From Chloroflexota bacterium (GTDB taxonomy: Bacteria; Chloroflexota; Anaerolineae; Anaerolineales; UBA4823), in the NCBI GenBank assembly GCA_030636125.1, contig DAOVXM010000114.1:1-7592 (forward strand): DNA of 7,592 nucleotides, given 5' to 3'. The notes beneath the pieces are model-generated. The model saw only the letters and a list, made by a program, of their open reading frames with translations, did not search any database and was not told the origin of the DNA. How positions within the stretch are numbered: position 1 is the stretch's first letter; every line of letters begins with the position of its first letter. Both the position numbers and the translations under genes were made by a program. Shown one piece after another: positions 1 through 6,971 of this stretch.

Positions 1-572
1 CGGGCATCGACGTGCTGCTAGGACCCAGCGACGTACAGGTCGCCCAGGGCATCCGCTCGGATGATCTGTATACGGTCTATATGGGACTGCAGAGTATGTA
101 TGACTATACGGTGGTTGACGCGGGCAGCTCGATTTCCGAAAACACGGTGACCTTACTCGACTCGGTGGACCGCATCCTGCTGGTCACGACCCCGGACCTG
201 GCTGCGCTGCACGATACCAGCCGCTTTGTCCAGGTCAGCCGTTCTTTAGGTTACCCGGCGGAGAAGATGCTGATCGTGCTGAACCGCGCCGGTATCCCGG
301 GAGGGGTGAAGGCGGGTGATATTGAAACTGCGCTGCACCATGAGGTGTTCGCCCAGATACCGGATGACGGGCCAAACGCTTTACGCAGCTTGAACCGGGG
401 TATCCCCTTGATTTTGAGATACCCGCGCAGTCCAGCCAGCCGGGCGATAAAGTCCTTAGCGAAGAGCCTGGCGGAAATGAGGCTGACTGCACCCGGTGGT
501 ATAGGAACCCCTGTCGGAACGTTGGCTGGCGCCCACCAGGAGGCCTTGTTGGCTTCTTCACGCATGGGTTAA
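1..572 (+). CDS. cpaE: CpaE/TadZ-like Tad pilus ATPase, 3' part
   Basis: This is the C-terminal part (about 189 residues) of a ParA/MinD-superfamily protein; the frame is open to the left edge, so the start lies outside the window. The visible reading begins GIDVLLGPSDVQ, and an internal GTG at 12 is not a real start. YDYTVVDAG (coded near 100-126) looks like the hydrophobic strand and Asp of the second nucleotide-binding motif. The later stretches LIVLNRAG and IPDDGPNALRSLNRGIPLI match the pattern of CpaE proteins, where the last loop follows a 'D...A.N.G.P' rhythm. The Walker A region would lie upstream and cannot be checked. In Tad systems this protein localises the pilus machine at the cytoplasmic face of the membrane. 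The placement 66 bases before tadB supports the call. An orphan MinD/ParA protein is the alternative, but the context argues against it. Confidence 0.85.
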   Translation, partial: GIDVLLGPSDVQVAQGIRSDDLYTVYMGLQSMYDYTVVDAGSSISENTVTLLDSVDRILLVTTPDLAALHDTSRFVQVSRSLGYPAEKMLIVLNRAGIPGGVKAGDIETALHHEVFAQIPDDGPNALRSLNRGIPLILRYPRSPASRAIKSLAKSLAEMRLTAPGGIGTPVGTLAGAHQEALLASSRMG

Positions 573-638
573 AGGCCAGCCATATTTATCTAAGATTATT
601 GCTTAAGGGATCTTTAGAGAGAGAGAAGATGATACAGC

Positions 639-1610
639 ATGTCAGCTGAAATAATAACTATCCTTGCAATTGGTTTAGCCGTATTCGTGGCAGGTGGTGT
701 GGCGCTCCTGGGTCTGGCGAATGTTTTCGCATCCAGCGATGGAGTCAGTGAACGCCTGGATACCTATGCGCTCATCCCTGAAGAGACCGTGCGCAGAACG
801 AGGGATCGCAGGCGCGCTGGCATGCTCAGGCTGCGTTTGCGAATGAATTCCCTGTTCTCCGGTTTTTCCTCAGAGCAACTGCATATGCGGCTGCTGAGCG
901 CAAACTGGCCGATCACCGAAATGGAATTCTTCCTGATCCGGGTGGGGGGCATGTTGCTCGGCCTTGGGTTGGGCTGGTTGTTCTTCCAATCATTTCTGGC
1001 GGGCGTTGGGATCGCCATCCTGGCATTTCTGGTTCCGGATATGTACCTGCGCAGGAGCGTGCGCAAGCGCCGGAGTAAGTTTGCGAATCAGCTTGTGGAT
1101 GTGTTGGTGCTGGTCCAGGGAGCGGTACGGGCTGGCTACAGCTTCTTGCAGGCGCTGGATGTGGTGGTAGACGAGATGGCAGCTCCAGCGTCGGAGGAGT
1201 TCGGACGGGTCCGGCGCGAGGTGGGTTTAGGTTTGCCCCTGAGCCAGGCCCTGGAAAACCTGCAAGAGCGTATGCAAAACGAAGACCTGCTCCTGGTTGT
1301 GACGGCGGTCATCATCAATACCCAGGTGGGCGGCAACCTGGCCACCATGTTGGACGCAGTGACCGTCACCATTCGCGAGCGTGTGCGCTTGTTCGCCGAG
1401 ATCCGGGCGCTCACTTCGATGCAGCGCTGGTCCGGTTATATCCTCTCGCTGCTGCCCTTTATTGTGGCGGCGGTCCTGTTCATGATGAGCCCGGAGTATA
1501 TGGGGCGCTTATTTGAACCGGGGATCACGCTGTGTATACCGATTGGCGCGGTAATATTCATCATCCTCGGAAATATTAGTATGCGAATGATTTCTCGAAT
1601 TGATGTGTGA
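639..1610 (+). CDS. tadB: Tad pilus inner-membrane platform protein TadB
   Basis: A 323-residue integral membrane protein of the type II secretion F (T2SF) family, the usual size for TadB. An N-terminal membrane segment spans about residues 4-30, followed by a basic cytoplasmic stretch (51-68). Two hydrophobic segments follow at about 97-117 and 118-137. The cytoplasmic T2SF helical core runs from about 148 to 266, with the typical NQLVDVLVLVQGAVRAGYS and QVGGNLATMLDAV motifs, and two more membrane segments lie at about 267-286 and 295-317. The ATG at 639 is preceded by a purine-rich GAGAGAGAAG ending ten bases upstream. Together with TadC it forms the platform on which the CpaF ATPase acts to assemble Flp pilin. 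It is followed after 42 bases by tadC, which suggests one transcript. Family assignment is secure; the TadB versus TadC label rests on order and motif style. Confidence 0.93.
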   Translation: MSAEIITILAIGLAVFVAGGVALLGLANVFASSDGVSERLDTYALIPEETVRRTRDRRRAGMLRLRLRMNSLFSGFSSEQLHMRLLSANWPITEMEFFLIRVGGMLLGLGLGWLFFQSFLAGVGIAILAFLVPDMYLRRSVRKRRSKFANQLVDVLVLVQGAVRAGYSFLQALDVVVDEMAAPASEEFGRVRREVGLGLPLSQALENLQERMQNEDLLLVVTAVIINTQVGGNLATMLDAVTVTIRERVRLFAEIRALTSMQRWSGYILSLLPFIVAAVLFMMSPEYMGRLFEPGITLCIPIGAVIFIILGNISMRMISRIDV

Positions 1611-1652
1611 TCTTTATACGACCTGGAACAAGAGCATAAAAGAGAAGGTATT

Positions 1653-2603
1653 ATGGGAACATTTATTATCGCTATAGCAGGTTTTGCTATATTGGGCGTA
1701 GGGTTGATCGTGCTGTTTTTAAGCCTGCGCTGGCTTAACGCGGATGAGGTGGCGCCCCGCTTGCAGACCTATGTTGCTGAGGAGGGGAGCCAGGGGCAAA
1801 GTGTTGATCCTGCGCTGGCCGTTCAAAACCGCCAGGTATCCGGGTCTTTGATGAGCCGGGTGATATTGCCCATGATAAGGGGGATGAGCGATTTTCTGGG
1901 AAGGCTGACGCCGGCCCGCTCGATGGAGGCTGTGCAACACCAATTAACCGTTGCAGGTAACCCGTTAGGATTGGGCGCGCGTGAATTTTACGGCTTGCGC
2001 TTTGCTTTCACCATGGTGGGGCTCTTGCTGGCCTTTCTGTTCCTGCGCAGGGGTTTAGACCGCGTGAACGTCCTCCTGGCAATTCTGGTCTTTACACTGG
2101 CCTTCTTATTCCCCATGCTTTGGCTGCGCATGACGATGCAACGCCGTCAGAAAGGCATTCAAAAAAGCTTGCCGGATGCGCTTGATATGCTCAGCGTGTG
2201 CGCGGATGCCGGGTTGGGTTTTGACCAATCCATGCAAAGGGTCGCCGAACACTGGGGTACTCCCATGGGGAGAGAATTTGGCCGCGTCACAGCGGAGATG
2301 GAGATGGGCCTCTCGCGAAAAGATGCCATGCGGAATATGGCGGACCGGCTGGATGTTTCGGAAGTTTCCAGCTTCGTCTCGATCATCCTGCAATCCGAGC
2401 AACTGGGCATGAGCATCACCGATACTTTACATGCTCAGGCTGACCAAATGCGGGTGGAACGGCGCTTCCGGGCGCAGGAACTGGCCCGAACCCTGCCGGT
2501 CAAAATGTTGATCCCCCTGACTTTCTTGATCTTTCCGGCTATTATGGCGGTTGTCCTTGGCCCGGCGATACCGCAATTATTAGGCCTTTTTGAGAACTTT
2601 TAG
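1653..2603 (+). CDS. tadC: Tad pilus inner-membrane platform protein TadC
   Basis: A 316-residue T2SF-family membrane protein, partner of TadB. It has an N-terminal membrane segment (about 4-27), a variable cytoplasmic linker, and two hydrophobic segments (about 115-132 and 138-158). The T2SF core follows from about 168 to 283, with the TadC-typical LPDALDMLSVCADAGLGFDQS and QSEQLGMSITDTL stretches. The last membrane segment (about 284-307) carries KMLIPLTFLIFPAIMAVVLGP, a hallmark of TadC C-termini. The ATG at 1653 follows AGAGAAGG (1641-1648) with a short four-base spacing. It lies 42 bases behind tadB, so co-transcription is likely. After it comes a 109-base gap before the TPR-LysM gene, with a sequence element repeated elsewhere in the window, so a second promoter or control site may begin there. 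Confidence 0.93.
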   Translation: MGTFIIAIAGFAILGVGLIVLFLSLRWLNADEVAPRLQTYVAEEGSQGQSVDPALAVQNRQVSGSLMSRVILPMIRGMSDFLGRLTPARSMEAVQHQLTVAGNPLGLGAREFYGLRFAFTMVGLLLAFLFLRRGLDRVNVLLAILVFTLAFLFPMLWLRMTMQRRQKGIQKSLPDALDMLSVCADAGLGFDQSMQRVAEHWGTPMGREFGRVTAEMEMGLSRKDAMRNMADRLDVSEVSSFVSIILQSEQLGMSITDTLHAQADQMRVERRFRAQELARTLPVKMLIPLTFLIFPAIMAVVLGPAIPQLLGLFENF

Positions 2604-2652
2604 TGATTGTATTGATTATTGTTAACTACCCAGCCTAAGGCAGGGAGAGCAC

Positions 2653-2681
2653 TTCTCACGCTAGCCTGAGCAGTTACGATT
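2653..2681 (+). repeat. 29-base upstream element, copy 1
   Basis: This stretch is TTCTCAC, three variable bases, then AGCCTGAGCAGTTACGATT. It matches 5999-6027 at 26 of 29 positions, with all three differences together in bases 8-10. It lies 31 bases before the chosen start of the TPR-LysM gene. Beyond it both copies are AT-rich and reach ATTAG about 9-14 bases on, then a GGAGTG ribosome binding site. Position and conservation suggest a shared regulatory site or promoter part; the function is inferred. Confidence 0.6.
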
Positions 2682-2703
2682 ATTGAACCTATTAGAAATT
2701 GAT

Positions 2704-2710
2704 GGAGTGG
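2704..2710 (+). promoter_or_regulatory. Ribosome binding site deciding the TPR-LysM gene start
   Basis: GGAGTGG lies two bases before the ATG at 2713, with its GGAG core five bases from the start codon. The frame is also open from a TTG at 2683, but that codon has no good purine-rich site before it and would place this GGAGTG inside the coding region. The response-regulator gene at 6079 has the same GGAGTG at a matching distance, which supports 2713 as the start. Confidence 0.75.
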
Positions 2711-2712
2711 AT

Positions 2713-4461
2713 ATGTCTGCTAATACAGCCGAATCTCATCTGAACGATCCCCTTTTCCAGAGCGCGATGAACTATATGCAAAGCGGTGAATGGGAAACTG
2801 GCCTGGAAGAGCTGGACCAGGTGGTCGAAAACCACCCGCTCGAGGCGGAGCTGCGCGGGTTGCGTCAAGAGATGCAATTGCGCGCCCATATAGATGAAGA
2901 CGAGCGAGAAGACCTGGCGCGTGAAAAACGTCAGCGTTTCATGAGCTGGGGTGTACGCCTGGTGGTACTTGTGCTGGTTATCGGTCTGGGTTTCTGGGGC
3001 GTGAGCACTTATTCGTCCTGGATCCGGGGGCAAATCGTATCCGCAGGCCAGGTACTGGATAATGAAGCGCAGGTTCTCGAGTTAGCCGTTAAATTCAGGA
3101 ATGCTCAAGACTTATTGCAAGCCGGAAAACCAGGTGAAGCCAAGACACTCCTGGAGGAAGTCGCTGCCGCTAACCCAGGTTATCCTGGACTGGAAGAAGA
3201 ACTGGCACAGACCGAAATGAAGATCGTGCTTGAAACAAAATATAACGAAGCGATGGGCCTGATCAACCTTAATAATATGTCAGGTGCCCTCGATATCCTG
3301 GTGGAGATTGAGGCTGAGGAACCATTTTATAGGGACGTCAGTTTGCGGATTTCAGAGATTAAAAGCCAATCCTTAATCGGAGATATTCTTACCCAGGCTG
3401 ATAGGGCCTATGAGGCTGAAGAATGGGCTACAGCCGCCTCCAAGTACGAGACCGTGCGAGCTTTGGACCCGAGTTACGAGCCGAATGTGATTGACGAGCG
3501 CCTGTTCAACGCTTATATCAACGCCGCGCAGGAAGCGGTTTCTGAGGATACGGAATCCCTGGAGGCGATCAATATCGCTGAAGAGTACTTCCGCAAAGCC
3601 CTGGCGCTGCGGCCGCAAAACCCTGAGATTATGTTCAAGCGCCAACTGGTGCGTGAGACGGTGAAAAGCCGCTTGTTCCGCAGTTATGTGAACGCCGCTC
3701 AATTAGCGCTGACCGAACAAGCTGATTCGTTGGAGGCCCTGGCGAATGCAGAAACGTATTTCAACAAAGCCCTCGAGCTGCGTCCGGACGATCCGGAGGT
3801 AATCACCCAACAGGCGTTGGCGGAGAGCTACCTGCGGGCTCAGGACTATTTCGGCCAAGGTCGCTGGGCAGATGTGATCTCGGAACTTGAGTATGTCTAT
3901 GCGGAGGACAGAGATTATGCGGCCGGCACCGCCCGCCAGACCCTTTATGAAGCCTATATGGGGCGCGGGAACAGCTTTATGGTGATCGGAGAATATGAAA
4001 GTGGACTTGCTGATTTCCAGCAAGCAGCCCTGCTGGCTGAGCAAGATCCGGAATCAAAAGTGCGCTTGTTTGAAGCCCAAATTCACATGGCTGAGGCTCA
4101 GGGGGCCGTAGGTAATTATGAGGGTGCTGTGCTTATCTACCGCACTGCGATCGATGATGCAGAATTGGCCGAAGCTGACCTGGAAGAGCGCCAGGATCTG
4201 CTTGTTAAGATCGAATCGGCTGAATCATACGCTGACCGGCGCAATTACAGATCATCCTTCAAGCTCTTCCGCGAGGCGGGTCGCAGGGTCCTGTTCCTTT
4301 ACCCCAGCGTCACGCACGTTGTTCAATCAGGTGACTATCTCACCAGCTTGGCCAGCCGATATCACACAACAGTCGACGCGATCGCCCAGGCGAACGACCT
4401 CGATTTCTCAAAGAAGATCACAATTGGCCAGGAGTTGGTCATTCCGGTGCTGAAGCCTTAG
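2713..4461 (+). CDS. Membrane-anchored TPR protein with C-terminal LysM domain (Tad locus)
   Basis: This is a 582-residue protein counted from the ATG at 2713. An acidic N-terminal part holds one TPR-like helix pair (about 14-50) and a charged stretch ending in basic EKRQR (71-75). One membrane segment follows (about 79-98), so by the positive-inside rule the N-terminus is cytoplasmic and the rest is outside. The outer part is a long array of TPR-like helices (about 120-525). Residues 263-306 and 320-363 are a recent-looking internal duplication (26 of 44 identical, both with RLF, NAAQ, SLEA, KAL, LRP). The C-terminus (about 533-578, from THVVQSGDYLTSLASRYHTT to GQELVIP) is one LysM domain, a peptidoglycan-binding fold. 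Its place between tadC and cpaF suggests a scaffold holding the Tad machine to the cell wall, perhaps in the role TadD plays elsewhere. That role is inferred; the domain calls are firm. Confidence 0.9.
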   Translation: MSANTAESHLNDPLFQSAMNYMQSGEWETGLEELDQVVENHPLEAELRGLRQEMQLRAHIDEDEREDLAREKRQRFMSWGVRLVVLVLVIGLGFWGVSTYSSWIRGQIVSAGQVLDNEAQVLELAVKFRNAQDLLQAGKPGEAKTLLEEVAAANPGYPGLEEELAQTEMKIVLETKYNEAMGLINLNNMSGALDILVEIEAEEPFYRDVSLRISEIKSQSLIGDILTQADRAYEAEEWATAASKYETVRALDPSYEPNVIDERLFNAYINAAQEAVSEDTESLEAINIAEEYFRKALALRPQNPEIMFKRQLVRETVKSRLFRSYVNAAQLALTEQADSLEALANAETYFNKALELRPDDPEVITQQALAESYLRAQDYFGQGRWADVISELEYVYAEDRDYAAGTARQTLYEAYMGRGNSFMVIGEYESGLADFQQAALLAEQDPESKVRLFEAQIHMAEAQGAVGNYEGAVLIYRTAIDDAELAEADLEERQDLLVKIESAESYADRRNYRSSFKLFREAGRRVLFLYPSVTHVVQSGDYLTSLASRYHTTVDAIAQANDLDFSKKITIGQELVIPVLKP

Positions 4462-4494
4462 CAGGAGCACCTGAGATGATCCTGCCTACAGGAT
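4461..4494 (+). promoter_or_regulatory. Two competing stem-loops in the cpaF leader
   Basis: GCAGGA (4461-4466) can pair with TCCTGC (4480-4485). The overlapping ATCCTG (4479-4484) can instead pair with CAGGAT (4489-4494) across a four-base loop. The two helices use the same bases and cannot form together. The first would hide the AGGAG at 4463-4467. No T run follows, so this is not a terminator. It may tune expression of cpaF within the operon, or be chance. Confidence 0.3.
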
Positions 4495-4499
4495 TATAG
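4476..4499 (+). other. Possible seven-codon leader ORF before cpaF (MILPTGL)
   Basis: An ATG at 4476 opens a seven-codon frame ending in TAG at 4497-4499. AGGAG at 4463-4467 lies eight bases upstream, as good a ribosome binding site as any gene here has. The frame closes 41 bases before the cpaF start and overlaps both competing stem-loops. It could be a translated leader that couples cpaF to the gene before it. So short a frame may also arise by chance. Confidence 0.22.
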
Positions 4500-4540
4500 T
4501 AACTGATTGTTTAGATTAGTCTTATTTTTGGAGAGACACT

Positions 4541-5905
4541 ATGTTTACTAATCGTCCCGCGATGAATAATGGTCGTTCAGCCTCCTCAACGACAGGCAAG
4601 CTTGATAGCGTACTGACTGTCGAGGCGGCTGGCGGTGTATCCGCGGATGTCTACCATATCCGCGATCGCGTCCAGCGCAAATTGCTTACTGAGACAGAGG
4701 GTGAAGTTAATCTCACTCATATACCTCAAATGCGCCAGATGATCGAGACTTTGTTTAACCAGGTGTTGGCCGAGGAGAATTTGCTCTACACGCGCTCCAA
4801 CCGCGCCATCCTGCTGGAATGGGTTCTGGCAGATATCCTGGGTTATGGTCCGCTCGAGCCGTTGCTGCAAGACCCCAGCATCACGGAAGTGATGGCCAAT
4901 GGGCATGACAATATTTATATCGAGCGTAATGGTAAGATCACCAAAACCAAGGTGGTTTTTGAGGACGAAGATCATTTAATGCGCATTATCGACCGGATTG
5001 TGGCACCCTTAGGCCGGCGGGTTGATGAATCATCACCCATGGTGGATGCGCGCCTGCCATCGGGCTATCGTGTAAACGCTACCATCCCACCACTGTCCCT
5101 GGATGGACCCTTGCTCACAATCCGTAAGTTCGCGGCAACGCCATTTACTGCACAAGACCTGATCGCTAACGGTACCCTGACCTCCCGCTTAGCGGCTTTC
5201 ATAAAAGCTTGTGTTGAGGCGCGTATTAACCTGGTGGTATCAGGTGGTACCGGCTCGGGTAAAACCACGTTATTAAATGTCGCCTCGGCATTCATTCCAG
5301 GCAACGAACGGGTTATTACGATCGAAGATACTGCGGAATTGCAGCTTAAACAGGCGCATGTGCTTCGTCTGGAAAAGCGCCCACCGAATGTGGAAGGTAA
5401 AGGTGAAGTAGCCATCCGCCAACTGGTGATCAACGCTCTGCGTATGCGTCCAGACCGCATCATCGTAGGTGAGGCACGCGGAGGCGAGGCTTTGGATATG
5501 CTCCAAGCGATGAACACCGGTCATGATGGTTCGATGACCACCATCCACTCGAACAGTCCACGGGATACATTACGGCGTATTGAAACGATGGTGTTGATGG
5601 CGGGCATGGAGTTGCCACTGAAAGCAATCCGTGAGCAACTTGCCTCGGCGATCGAATTGATCGTCCATATGGAACGCCTGCGCGATGGTACTCGCCGGGT
5701 GGTGAAGGTTTCCGAAGTTCAGGGGATGGAAGGTGAAAGTGTGGTCATGCAGGACCTGTTCGTCTTTGAACAGACCGGCATCCAAAATGGCCGGGTGATC
5801 GGTGCTCTGAAGTCTACTGGACTGCCGCCGAGGTTCACAGAGAAATTCGAAGTGAACGGTATCGAGCTTCCCGCTAATATTTTCGATACACAGGCGGTTA
5901 TTTGA
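4541..5905 (+). CDS. cpaF: Tad pilus assembly ATPase CpaF/TadA
   Basis: A 454-residue secretion ATPase of the GspE/VirB11 superfamily, the usual CpaF size. The N-terminal domain (about 35-190) holds the GYGPLEPLLQDPSITEVMAN stretch typical of CpaF. The motor domain carries Walker A GGTGSGKT (235-242), an Asp box ITIEDTAEL (259-267), Walker B around RPDRIIVGEARGGEA (303-317, catalytic-type Glu 311) and a His box TGHDGSMTTIHSNSP (326-340). All key residues are present, so the enzyme should be active. It hydrolyses ATP at the inner face of the membrane to drive pilin assembly through TadB and TadC. The ATG at 4541 has GGAGAG (4530-4535) five bases upstream. Its place after tadC and the TPR gene, and not ahead of tadB, is an uncommon order. 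A hairpin with a T run follows its stop. Confidence 0.97.
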   Translation: MFTNRPAMNNGRSASSTTGKLDSVLTVEAAGGVSADVYHIRDRVQRKLLTETEGEVNLTHIPQMRQMIETLFNQVLAEENLLYTRSNRAILLEWVLADILGYGPLEPLLQDPSITEVMANGHDNIYIERNGKITKTKVVFEDEDHLMRIIDRIVAPLGRRVDESSPMVDARLPSGYRVNATIPPLSLDGPLLTIRKFAATPFTAQDLIANGTLTSRLAAFIKACVEARINLVVSGGTGSGKTTLLNVASAFIPGNERVITIEDTAELQLKQAHVLRLEKRPPNVEGKGEVAIRQLVINALRMRPDRIIVGEARGGEALDMLQAMNTGHDGSMTTIHSNSPRDTLRRIETMVLMAGMELPLKAIREQLASAIELIVHMERLRDGTRRVVKVSEVQGMEGESVVMQDLFVFEQTGIQNGRVIGALKSTGLPPRFTEKFEVNGIELPANIFDTQAVI

Positions 5906-5943
5906 TCGACTGCTGAGAAGGGGAAAAAAGGCAAAAAGAACCG

Positions 5944-5992
5944 AAAAAATGGTGTGCGCGGGGGCGTACGCCCTCCACGAACACCATTTTTT
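5944..5992 (+). terminator. Terminator-like hairpin after cpaF, palindromic repeat copy A
   Basis: AAAAAATGGTGT (5944-5955) pairs perfectly with ACACCATTTTTT (5981-5992), 12 base pairs. Inside is a GC-rich, partly paired core containing the palindrome GGGCGTACGCCC (5962-5973). The A run on one side and T run on the other give intrinsic-terminator form on both strands. It begins 39 bases after the cpaF stop, so it should end the pilus transcript. The core (5951-5985) is clearly related to the hairpin at 6972-7024, so this is also a member of an intergenic repeat family. Confidence 0.75.
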
Positions 5993-5998
5993 AGGGAT

Positions 5999-6027
5999 TT
6001 CTCACCGCAGCCTGAGCAGTTACGATT
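5999..6027 (+). repeat. 29-base upstream element, copy 2
   Basis: The partner of 2653-2681: 26 of 29 bases are identical, including an unbroken 19-base block (6009-6027). It starts six bases after the terminator hairpin and ends 51 bases before the response-regulator start, where a promoter is expected since the hairpin should stop transcription from cpaF. This makes a role in transcription start or control plausible; no clear -35/-10 pair could be fixed by eye. Confidence 0.6.
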
Positions 6028-6078
6028 TATATACAATTAGGGGAATACGATAACACTGATTAATTGTTGGAGTGATTA

Positions 6079-6735
6079 ATGATCAGAGTCGCGGTAATCG
6101 AAGACCACCGGGTCCTCATCGAAGCGCTGGAGCTGATGTTCAATACTGAGGGGGAGTTCGAGTTCGTAGGCGCGGCAACAACCATTGAAGGTGGCCTTAA
6201 CATGGTAAAGGAAACAACACCAGATGTCCTGCTGCTAGATGTTGGCTTGCCAGATGGAGATGGTTTAGATCTGGTTCCTGCAATCAATACCAGTAGCCCC
6301 TACACCCAAATCGTAGTAATGACCGGTCTTGCAGATGATAACTTGCTCTTGCGGGCTATAGATGTTGGTGTGAGCGGGTTTGTATCGAAAGACTGCTCTT
6401 TGGCTGATTTACTCTCGACAGTACGCGAAGTAGCGCAAGGAGAGATCGTAATGCCTTCGCATTTGCTAGTCGAGTTGTTGAGACGAGTACCCCGCAGGCA
6501 ATCGATCAGCTATATAGATGGTAACCCTTGGGAGGGTTTGACACCGCGAGAATATGAGATTTTAGTGCACCTGGCACAGGGTATGTCAGGAGATGCAATT
6601 GCTGTGGAATTACATATCGCTCCATTAACAGTGAGGACCCATATCCGGAATATGATGTCAAAACTGGGGGTACATACTCGCTTAGAGGCTGTTTCGTATG
6701 CCTTGAATAATGGATTGATCGAACTATCGACTTGA
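6079..6735 (+). CDS. NarL/FixJ-type response regulator
   Basis: A 218-residue two-domain transcription regulator. The receiver domain (about 1-120) has the acidic pair E8-D9, the phospho-acceptor D54 in LLLDVGLPDGDG, T82 and K104, all the conserved residues, so it should be phosphorylated by a histidine kinase. The kinase is not in the window. The C-terminal LuxR-type helix-turn-helix (about 152-212) begins with LTPREYEIL and has APLTVRTHIRNMMSKLGV as the recognition region. The ATG at 6079 follows GGAG (6069-6072) with six bases between. It lies between a terminator hairpin and a repeat-rich gap, so it is probably its own transcription unit. Its leader shares a 29-base element with the TPR-LysM gene, a hint that it or its partner controls the pilus genes. 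Base composition is less GC-rich than the pilus genes. The family call is firm; the target genes are unknown. Confidence 0.95.
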   Translation: MIRVAVIEDHRVLIEALELMFNTEGEFEFVGAATTIEGGLNMVKETTPDVLLLDVGLPDGDGLDLVPAINTSSPYTQIVVMTGLADDNLLLRAIDVGVSGFVSKDCSLADLLSTVREVAQGEIVMPSHLLVELLRRVPRRQSISYIDGNPWEGLTPREYEILVHLAQGMSGDAIAVELHIAPLTVRTHIRNMMSKLGVHTRLEAVSYALNNGLIELST

Positions 6736-6816
6736 GCTTGGTTGGCACACCAGGTACCACCGGTGCCCCTGGGGGAGAAAAATTAGGCTGGAATTAGGTA
6801 AAATAGCTCCCAAATT

Positions 6817-6887
6817 GTAGTCAACTACCTCATTTAGACGAGGTACAATACCTCGTTAAGGTCTTGTGAAGAGAACGTTTTTTTTTT
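6817..6887 (+). promoter_or_regulatory. Attenuator-like chain of competing stem-loops with T10 run
   Basis: GTAG/CTAC (6817-6820 with 6825-6828) overlaps helix A, TACCTC/GAGGTA (6826-6831 with 6840-6845). Helix A excludes helix B, ACGAGGTA/TACCTCGT (6838-6845 with 6849-6856, loop CAA). Helix B in turn excludes helix C, where CGTT (6854-6857) pairs with AACG (6874-6877) and TCTT (6862-6865) with AAGA (6869-6872), just before ten T (6878-6887). A and C can coexist, while B blocks both. This is the layout of a transcription attenuator on the plus strand. Helix C is weak, and what would control the switch is unknown. Confidence 0.35.
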
Positions 6888-6922
6888 AGAATATTTATAT
6901 ACTACCTAACAATATTGTGAGT

Positions 6923-6961
6923 GTTCGTAAATTACTCGATTTAACAATTTAAGTAACGAAC
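6923..6961. repeat. Imperfect AT-rich inverted repeat
   Basis: GTTCGT (6923-6928) is the reverse complement of ACGAAC (6956-6961), and just inside TTACT can pair with AGTAA. The interior is AT-rich. It could be an operator for the gene at 7091 or a leader hairpin. It is short enough to be chance. Confidence 0.3.
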
Positions 6962-6971
6962 CGGTAATTCT

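Noticed and set aside
629..649. Six-codon ATG frame overlapping the tadB start
   Set aside because: The purine-rich site abuts its ATG with no spacing, while the spacing suits the tadB ATG at 639.
2604..2712. Resemblance of the 29-base element to the 3' end of a class I c-di-GMP riboswitch (AGC..G....TTAC.GAT)
   Set aside because: The upstream half of that riboswitch, including its conserved GACGCAAAGCC-type core, is absent before both copies, so the likeness is probably chance.
2683..2712. Longer TTG start for the TPR-LysM protein
   Set aside because: There is no ribosome binding site before the TTG, and the extension would contain the good GGAGTG that serves the ATG at 2713.
5719..6036. 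Minus-strand frame of 105 codons across the end of cpaF and the following gap
   Set aside because: It lies over a terminator hairpin and antisense to cpaF. Its arginine/proline-rich middle is only the translated palindromic repeat.
6744..6772. GC-rich inverted repeat after the response regulator as its terminator
   Set aside because: Stems are short with several alternatives, and an A run, not a T run, follows on the plus strand.
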